NCBI GenBank assembly: GCA_963666505.2
Contig: CAXXXL010000002.1
Span: 186,001 to 250,000 of the forward strand
Length of the DNA stretch: 64,000 bases
Direction: 5' to 3'
From: JABGQS01 sp963666505
Lineage (GTDB): Bacteria > Bacillota > Clostridia > Christensenellales > SZUA-584
Position numbers and translations under genes: made by a program. This document shows, piece after piece, positions 58,835 to 64,000 of this stretch (position 1 is its first letter; each line of letters opens with the position of its first letter). A model generated the notes under the pieces. That model searched no databases, was not told where the DNA came from, and was given only the letters and a program-made list of their open reading frames with translations.

Positions 58835-61228
58835 CTACTCCTCTTTAGCCCCGAACATCTGCTCATACTGTTCCCACGATATAAGGACCTGCCTTGCCTT
58901 GCTGCCTTCAAATGGACTAACAAGCTTCCTTACTTCCATCTCGTCAACAAGGCGTGCGGCACGGGCATACCCGACACGCAGCCGCCTTTGCAGCATCGAA
59001 ATCGAAGCCTGATCGTGTTCCAGCACTATTTCTATCGCCCTTGGAAGCAGTTCATCATAGTCGCCTTCTGCGCTCTCCTGCTCCGTTGAAGATGATATAT
59101 CCTTCTCTACCTCTTCGTCAAACTGGTCCTCTGTAGAAATGTACTGAGTTACTCTTTCTATATCGTCGTCACCAACATAGCACCCCTGCAGTCTCACCTC
59201 TTTGGGAGCGCCGGAAGGATGATAAAGCATGTCGCCGTTGCGCAACAGCTTTTCTGCTCCGTTTTTGTCGAGTATTGTCCTCGAGTCAACTCCGGCGTTA
59301 ACTTTGAACGCTATGCGCGAGCTTATATTAGCCTTTATTACGCCCGTGATGACATCAACAGAAGGTCTCTGCGTTGCAACTATAAGGTGTATCCCCGCTG
59401 CACGTCCAAGCTGGGCTATACGACAGATGGAGTCTTCCACCTCTCTTTTCTGCGCCATCATCAGCTCGGCAAGCTCGTCGACTATTACCACTATCCTTGG
59501 AAGTGTCTCATCTTCCTCCTCTTTTGCAAGTTCGTTAAAACGTCTTATATCCCTTGCACCCGCCTCTGCGAAAAGTTTATACCTGGATGTCATTTCACTT
59601 ACAGCCCAGTTAAGAGCGCTTGCCGCCTTTTTAGTGTCCGTGACCACGGGCACCAGCAGGTGCGGTATTGTTTTGAATATCGAAAGCTCAACCACTTTAG
59701 GGTCGATGAGTATAAGCTTTACTTCGTCAGGCGTGGCTTTGAATAGTATGCTCGTTATCATAGAGTTGATGCACACGCTCTTGCCAGATCCCGTTTCGCC
59801 TGCTATAAGCATATGCGGCATTTTTGCTATATCCACGTAATAATTTTTACCGGATATGTCTTTACCGAGTGCAAAGGTAAGCGGAGATTTTGCCCTCTTG
59901 AACTCTTCGCCGATAAGCATAGAGCGAAGATGAACGAAAGTAACGTCCATATTCGGCACTTCAATCCCCACTGCAGCTTTGCCGGGTATCGGCGCTTCAA
60001 TCTTGACAGACTTTGCAGCAAGATTCATCGCAATGTCATTCTCCAGCTCTTTTATGCGCTTGACACGCACGCCCGGAGCGGGTCTTAGTTCATACCTTGT
60101 AACAGCGGGCCCTTTTACTATGTGAACGACTTTAGCGCTAATGCCGAAGTTCTCAAGCGTTTCTTCGATAAGCAGAGCGTTCCTGCGCTGTTCTTCCATT
60201 CCTTCAGACTTGCCTTTGCCGTCCGGCTTTGAAAGCAGCGATAGTGGCGGTATCTTATATTTTTTCTGTCCTTTTCTGGATTTTAACGCCTGATGCTCTT
60301 TTCCAGAGTGCTGCTCAAGGTTCGGCTCGTTTTGTTTGTGCTGATAGTCCTCATATGATTCTATCGTCAAATCTCCTGTGCTTCGATCATCGACGTCTTC
60401 GACATCATCGAACAGCGGCTCTTCGTCATCTTCCGGCATCGGCAATGTTTCCGCTTTACTGTTGACATCCGTATATATATCATCGTCAAAAAAATTGTTG
60501 CGCTCCTTTTTTCGGAAACTTTTTCTGCCAAGCAGTTCCGGCTCGTCAAACGGGTCAGCATCCTGTGTATCTTCGCTTAAATCTTCAATGTACAGTTTGT
60601 TCTTCTTTCTCTGCTCTGCCCCCTGCTTTGCTTTCTTAACTACAGTCCTTCCGGCGTCTATAGCCTTTGTACCCATCTTTTTTATAGAAAGGTTGGCAAG
60701 AACCAGAACCGACACGAGCGCCAGCGCAATGAAAAGTATTATGCAGCCTATCTTACCGATAAGCAAATAGAACGGGAAAACAAGCAGGCACCCGACCGCT
60801 CCCGAACCTGCTATTGTGACTCCTGCCTGATATGAACTGCGTACAAATTTGAAAAAGCCTTCATCCAGAACGAGCTTGTCGAGCATGAACGTCTGGGCAA
60901 GCGAGAAAACGGACACAACAAAGAGAAAATAAAGGAGTATCTTTCCGATATTGACTTTCTTGCTTCTTGCTGCAATCGTCAGTATTCCAATAAAGATAAC
61001 CGCAAACGGCACTATATAAGTAAAAATACCGAACAGTCCGAAAAGAATGTCTTTAAGCACTCCGCCGATTATTCCGGTGTCCGCCGGCAGAAAAACACAC
61101 ACACCAATAAAAATGCCCAGTGCTATGAGCAGCACTCCGGCTATTTCATTTGTGTGTGGATTCTTTTTGCGGGCAGCGGCCCTGGTTTTTGTATTCTGTC
61201 TTGATCTTGGTCTTTTCGCCTTGGGCAT
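58835..61228 (-). CDS. ftsK: FtsK/SpoIIIE DNA translocase
   Basis: 797 residues; GAGGTG eight bases before ATG. Pumps DNA away from the closing septum. A basic N-terminus is followed by about five membrane helices (about 25-185), a charged linker (about 190-310), the alpha/beta motor with HMLIAGETGSGKSVCINSM (Walker A, near residue 455) and RIVVIVDELAELM (Walker B), and a C-terminal winged-helix gamma domain (about 730-797) that reads orienting sequences. It could serve vegetative chromosome segregation only; it is not evidence of sporulation. Confidence 0.96.
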   Translation of the reverse strand: MPKAKRPRSRQNTKTRAAARKKNPHTNEIAGVLLIALGIFIGVCVFLPADTGIIGGVLKDILFGLFGIFTYIVPFAVIFIGILTIAARSKKVNIGKILLYFLFVVSVFSLAQTFMLDKLVLDEGFFKFVRSSYQAGVTIAGSGAVGCLLVFPFYLLIGKIGCIILFIALALVSVLVLANLSIKKMGTKAIDAGRTVVKKAKQGAEQRKKNKLYIEDLSEDTQDADPFDEPELLGRKSFRKKERNNFFDDDIYTDVNSKAETLPMPEDDEEPLFDDVEDVDDRSTGDLTIESYEDYQHKQNEPNLEQHSGKEHQALKSRKGQKKYKIPPLSLLSKPDGKGKSEGMEEQRRNALLIEETLENFGISAKVVHIVKGPAVTRYELRPAPGVRVKRIKELENDIAMNLAAKSVKIEAPIPGKAAVGIEVPNMDVTFVHLRSMLIGEEFKRAKSPLTFALGKDISGKNYYVDIAKMPHMLIAGETGSGKSVCINSMITSILFKATPDEVKLILIDPKVVELSIFKTIPHLLVPVVTDTKKAASALNWAVSEMTSRYKLFAEAGARDIRRFNELAKEEEDETLPRIVVIVDELAELMMAQKREVEDSICRIAQLGRAAGIHLIVATQRPSVDVITGVIKANISSRIAFKVNAGVDSRTILDKNGAEKLLRNGDMLYHPSGAPKEVRLQGCYVGDDDIERVTQYISTEDQFDEEVEKDISSSTEQESAEGDYDELLPRAIEIVLEHDQASISMLQRRLRVGYARAARLVDEMEVRKLVSPFEGSKARQVLISWEQYEQMFGAKEE

Positions 61229-61249
61229 ACTAATTTCACCTCATCAAGT

Positions 61250-61277
61250 ATTATAACATAAGTAGAAAAATATACAA
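61250..61277 (-). promoter_or_regulatory. SigA promoter of ftsK-rimO-pgsA
   Basis: On the minus strand, TTGTAT (61272-61277), 16 bases, then TATAAT (61250-61255) with TGT upstream (extended -10), about 22 bases before the ftsK start. Confidence 0.75.
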
Positions 61278-61348
61278 TCACCATTAGGTCTGCAAAGTCT
61301 CTCTTGTGTCTGGCCTCCTGATGCTTTGCTGCTCAGCCGAAAATCTGC

Positions 61349-61380
61349 AATATAAAAGCTCCGGCAAACAAACCGGAGCT
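61349..61380 (-). terminator. Intrinsic terminator of the TrkA-C membrane protein gene
   Basis: AGCTCCGG and CCGGAGCT pair perfectly around an eight-base loop, followed on the minus strand by TTTTATATT, 15 bases after the stop codon. Confidence 0.85.
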
Positions 61381-61394
61381 CTGCGTTTTTTAGG

Positions 61395-62069
61395 TTATTT
61401 GCCGTTCGTCGCCAGCTCTCTTATCGATTGTATCTTGCCGTATACTATAAGTTTATCTCCCTGCTGCATCTTAAAATCTGCGCTAGGGAAATCCACAGTG
61501 TTAGAGCCTCTGTCAACTTTAAGCACGTGAACAGACCTTTCACTAAGCTTTGCCGTTGCCAGAGTTTTATCTACCAAAAAGCTGCCAGCCTCCACCAGCA
61601 CTTCATATACGGCAAAATCCGGGCTTATCTTCAGCACCTGGTCTACCGAGCGTCGGCTTGCCTGTTTTATCACCTTTCTCGATATGATTCGTTCTACCAG
61701 TCTGTCGATCTTTATCTTCACGTACCTGCTTCTCGTTATCAGTATGAAAAGCACCGCAAATACGATTAGCCCCGCACCTGCATAGAGAAGCTGGGAAATG
61801 TTCTGAGATATCATGTTGAACAACAACGAAACAAGAGATATCTGCGCAAGATAGCTTACCAGCATCAATCCGCTTGCCAGTTTTCTTCGCAGAGGGTGCT
61901 GAGAGATAAGCTCCGACTCCCTTGTAGTAAACCCGGTATGCGTAAGAATAGATATGACCTGAAACCTTGCCTTCTGAGAATCAAGCCCAGTGATACGAAA
62001 AACTATCGCCAGTATCTCGACAAGCAGCCAAAGCGCCGCAAGAACTATCCCGAAATATACTAAAGTCAT
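61395..62069 (-). CDS. Membrane protein with C-terminal TrkA-C (RCK_C) domain
   Basis: 224 residues. One N-terminal helix (about 3-25), a basic loop with TGFTTRESELIS, two more helices (about 66-87 and 92-111), a basic linker, then a TrkA-C-like beta domain (about 150-220) with EVLVEAGSFLVDKTLATAKL and ending GDKLIVYGKIQSI. RCK_C modules bind small ligands, in some proteins cyclic di-AMP or cations, to gate transporters. No transporter pore is present in this short protein, so the role is unknown. Confidence 0.75.
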   Translation of the reverse strand: MTLVYFGIVLAALWLLVEILAIVFRITGLDSQKARFQVISILTHTGFTTRESELISQHPLRRKLASGLMLVSYLAQISLVSLLFNMISQNISQLLYAGAGLIVFAVLFILITRSRYVKIKIDRLVERIISRKVIKQASRRSVDQVLKISPDFAVYEVLVEAGSFLVDKTLATAKLSERSVHVLKVDRGSNTVDFPSADFKMQQGDKLIVYGKIQSIRELATNGK

Positions 62070-62092
62070 AAAACAGCATCCCCCTTTTTATC

Positions 62093-62098
62093 ATTATA
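62093..62098 (-). promoter_or_regulatory. Extended -10 promoter of the TrkA-C gene
   Basis: The minus strand reads TGGTATAAT, an extended -10, about 23 bases before the start codon; the -35 is poor. Confidence 0.45.
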
Positions 62099-62131
62099 CC
62101 ATATACAGCCTGCGGTATATAAAAACGGCTA

Positions 62132-62166
62132 CTAAAAAAGCTCCAAAGGATATCTTCGAAGCTTTT
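62132..62166 (-). terminator. Intrinsic terminator after the PAS protein gene
   Basis: On the minus strand AAAAGCTTC pairs with GGAGCTTTT, followed by further T residues, 17 bases after the stop. Confidence 0.75.
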
Positions 62167-62182
62167 CATCCTTCTTTGCAGG

Positions 62183-62500
62183 TCACTTATACTCATACCT
62201 TTCATAATATCCGATCAGCTCGCCGTCCTCTTCTCTAACTGCCCTCATGAATATCCTCTTCTTTTCACCGTCAGTTATCATCTTCTCTTCCAGTCCTTCG
62301 TGCTGCATCCTGCGGAAAACTTCTTTTATTACGCTGTTGGAGTTCTCGTTATGACAGTCAAATATCGAACGTCCGAGAAGCGTCCTGCCGCCTCTGTCCT
62401 TATACAGCTCCTCAGCAGCTTTGTTCATATATACCATCACGTGCTCTGTGTCCGCCATAAGCACAGGCTCGGTAAGTGAATCCAATATCGCCTTATACAT
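62183..62500 (-). CDS. Stand-alone PAS-domain protein
   Basis: 105 residues from ATG 62500, ten bases after GGGG; ATG 62509 is the alternative. It begins ILDSLTEPVLMADTEHVMVYMNKAAEEL and continues GRSIFDCHNENS, the usual PAS layout. The domain fills the whole protein, so there is no output domain: it could be a single-domain sensor or bind another protein. Its start overlaps the dUTPase gene. Ligand and partner unknown. Confidence 0.75.
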   Translation of the reverse strand: MYKAILDSLTEPVLMADTEHVMVYMNKAAEELYKDRGGRTLLGRSIFDCHNENSNSVIKEVFRRMQHEGLEEKMITDGEKKRIFMRAVREEDGELIGYYERYEYK

Positions 62501-62855
62501 CCGCTTCATACCCCTTTTTTTCAGATTTGCCGTGCTGCCTGTCGAAGTTCTCTTTGTTTTTGTCAAGATACCTCTGATGCAGCTCGTCTGCGTCCATACC
62601 TGTTTTAAGGCACATGCTTACAAAAAAGTGTAGTATATCTACTAGCTCATCTTTCACCTTGTTTTCATCCACAGTTTTTGGGTTCTTCCACCACTTGAAA
62701 TTGACTTCATCAATAAGCTCCGCAAGCTCGGACAGCATTGCAAGCGTCTCTTTTTGTATCCACTGCTCCATAGGTATGTCTTCAAGCCCTCTGCTGCTGA
62801 CGAGTTCAGAGTCAAATTTGTTTTGCCATTCAAAAATATTCTCCAGCTTGTCCAT
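62493..62855 (-). CDS. All-alpha dUTP diphosphatase-like protein
   Basis: 120 residues, a size usual for the short all-alpha dUTPase/MazG-like family. The metal-binding pattern is visible: ETLAMLSELAELIDEVNFKWW (about 32-52) supplies the first Glu pair and KDELVDILHF (about 68-77) the second Glu and Asp. It would cleave dUTP to dUMP and PPi, keeping uracil out of DNA. It lies directly after the M16 peptidase gene and overlaps the PAS gene. Confidence 0.8.
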   Translation of the reverse strand: MDKLENIFEWQNKFDSELVSSRGLEDIPMEQWIQKETLAMLSELAELIDEVNFKWWKNPKTVDENKVKDELVDILHFFVSMCLKTGMDADELHQRYLDKNKENFDRQHGKSEKKGYEADV

Positions 62856-62857
62856 TC

Positions 62858-64000
62858 TTATCCCTCCAGTAATTTTTCCAGCTCTTTTTTCTTCTTTATA
62901 TTGCCCGCAAACACAGCCGACATGCTGCTGTAATCAAATATCTGCTCTATAAGCTTGCCGACTCTTTCATTGGTAACAGCTTTAATCTTCTCAATAGTCT
63001 GCGCTTCGTCGTATTCCTCCGACTGCAGCAGCAGCGTTTTCCCAAGGGCGCTCATCTTTGCATTTGTACTCTCGAGTGAGAGCACATAGTTGCCAAGAAG
63101 CTGGTCTTTGCCCATTATAAACTCATCTTCACTTATCTTTTCCTTTTTTAGCCTGTCTATCTCATCAAACATCAGCTTCGTAACGGTGTCTGCATTCGCT
63201 GCAGTCGTGCCGCCGTAAAGAGTATACATTCCGTCATAGCTGTATGACGAAGGATATGAATAGACCGCATACGCAAGCCCCATCTCTTCTCTTATCTTTT
63301 GAAACAATCTAGAACTCATGCCTCCGCCCAGCACATTGTTCATAATAGCAAGGGCAAATCTCTCGTCGTTATCATATGAAACACCGGGGAAAGATATACA
63401 AAGATGCGTCTGCTCAACATCCTTCTCTATAAACAACGACCTGCGCACCGGTTTGTGTCCGTTGCCGTATTGCGTTTCTTCCTTCTTCTCGCCTCTCGTA
63501 TATCCTCCAAGATGCCGCTCGACGCTTTCAAGCATCTGCTTTTCATCAAACTTTCCTGCAACAGCAACTATTACGTTACCGGGATAATAATGTTTTTCCA
63601 CATATTCAAAAAGATTTCGCTGTGTAAAGCTCATTATGTTTTCTTCCGTGCCGAGTATCGGCTGCGAAAGCTTGCTTCCGGTAAAGAAAAGTTCTGTTAT
63701 TTTTTCATGTGCAAGCTCTTCAACGTTATCATTCACCATCGCTATCTCTTCAAGTACAACTCCCTTTTCCTTTGCCATCTCCGTTTCGTCAAACAGCGAA
63801 TTGGAAAAAAGGTCTGCCAGCACTTCCACCGCAACATCGAATTTGTCCGGCACTACCCTTGCGTGATAGCATGTGCACTCCTTTGAAGTGAAAGCGTTTA
63901 TCTGCCCGCCTATCCTGTCCATATCCACAGCAATGTCTTTGGCTGTCCTTTCGGCTGTTCCTTTGAACATCATGTGTTCTATATAATGGGATATTCCGTT
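62858..64000 (-). CDS. M16-family zinc metallopeptidase, 5' end cut by window edge
   Basis: 380 residues of the C-terminal part are visible; the start lies beyond 64000. At the window edge the inverted zinc motif HYIEH (HxxEH) can be read, and the downstream ligand Glu is in the ENxxE-like KEKGVVLEEIAMVND. Middle and C-terminal domains follow, with NVLGGGMSSRLFQKIREEMGLAYAVYS as the conserved R/Y motif of pitrilysin-like processing peptidases. In Firmicutes such genes (YmxG/PqqL-type) often occur alone. The natural substrate is unknown. Confidence 0.92.
   Translation of the reverse strand, partial: NGISHYIEHMMFKGTAERTAKDIAVDMDRIGGQINAFTSKECTCYHARVVPDKFDVAVEVLADLFSNSLFDETEMAKEKGVVLEEIAMVNDNVEELAHEKITELFFTGSKLSQPILGTEENIMSFTQRNLFEYVEKHYYPGNVIVAVAGKFDEKQMLESVERHLGGYTRGEKKEETQYGNGHKPVRRSLFIEKDVEQTHLCISFPGVSYDNDERFALAIMNNVLGGGMSSRLFQKIREEMGLAYAVYSYPSSYSYDGMYTLYGGTTAANADTVTKLMFDEIDRLKKEKISEDEFIMGKDQLLGNYVLSLESTNAKMSALGKTLLLQSEEYDEAQTIEKIKAVTNERVGKLIEQIFDYSSMSAVFAGNIKKKKELEKLLEG

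Overview
The window looks like part of the chromosome of an anaerobic, low- to mid-GC Gram-positive bacterium of the class Clostridia. The evidence is a ctsR-mcsA-mcsB-clpC operon, a B12-dependent ribonucleotide reductase, pyruvate phosphate dikinase, SigA-type promoters, Firmicutes-style ftsK-rimO-pgsA-recA and tlyA-nadK-argR-recN blocks, and a MurE with the DNPR motif typical of meso-diaminopimelate peptidoglycan. Almost every gene is on the minus strand; only a small membrane protein (2209) and rpsT (28174) run the other way. No insertion sequence, prophage, CRISPR array, rRNA or tRNA was seen.

Layout. 1-7 kb: an EF-G paralog cut by the window edge, a small membrane protein, an orphan zinc-finger anti-sigma factor behind an ECF-like promoter, nrdJ and murI. 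7-11.5 kb: the CtsR/McsAB/ClpC stress operon with its CtsR box. 11.6-15.2 kb: tsaD, two membrane proteins and cysS. 15.4-27.8 kb: a division and cell-wall (dcw) cluster read as mraZ-rsmH-ftsL-pbp-murE-mraY-murD-ftsW-ftsQ-ftsA-ftsZ behind an MraZ box. It lacks murF, murG, murC and murB. The transpeptidase has lost all three catalytic motifs, and ftsQ and ftsA carry frameshifts. 28-33 kb: rpsT, holA, comEC, a metallo-beta-lactamase-fold protein and an ECF transporter S component. 33.2-37.9 kb: a two-component system followed by two GerMN lipoproteins. 38-46.9 kb: a YgiQ-type radical SAM protein, RNase P RNA, a zinc-ribbon protein, Nif3-like protein, trmK, rpoD, dnaG and a dGTPase. 47-49.7 kb: ppdK.

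50-55.9 kb holds the most unusual locus. A 613-nt structured noncoding RNA with its own strong promoter and a long-range closing helix lies directly upstream of a four-helix membrane protein with a DxxxD motif. The size, the partner protein and the following genes (a membrane protein, tlyA, nadK, argR, recN) match the OLE RNA/OapA ribonucleoprotein system. 55.9-64 kb: recA, pgsA, rimO, ftsK, a membrane TrkA-C protein, a PAS protein, an all-alpha dUTPase and an M16 peptidase cut by the window edge.

Taken together this is a housekeeping region: envelope synthesis and division, replication and repair, proteostasis and stress, RNA processing. The less ordinary layers are OLE-OapA, the GerMN-linked sensor system, the orphan anti-sigma factor and the altered division cluster. 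recN is followed by a terminator and ppdK instead of the spoIVB-spo0A pair usual in spore formers, so the organism may not sporulate, although this window alone cannot settle that.
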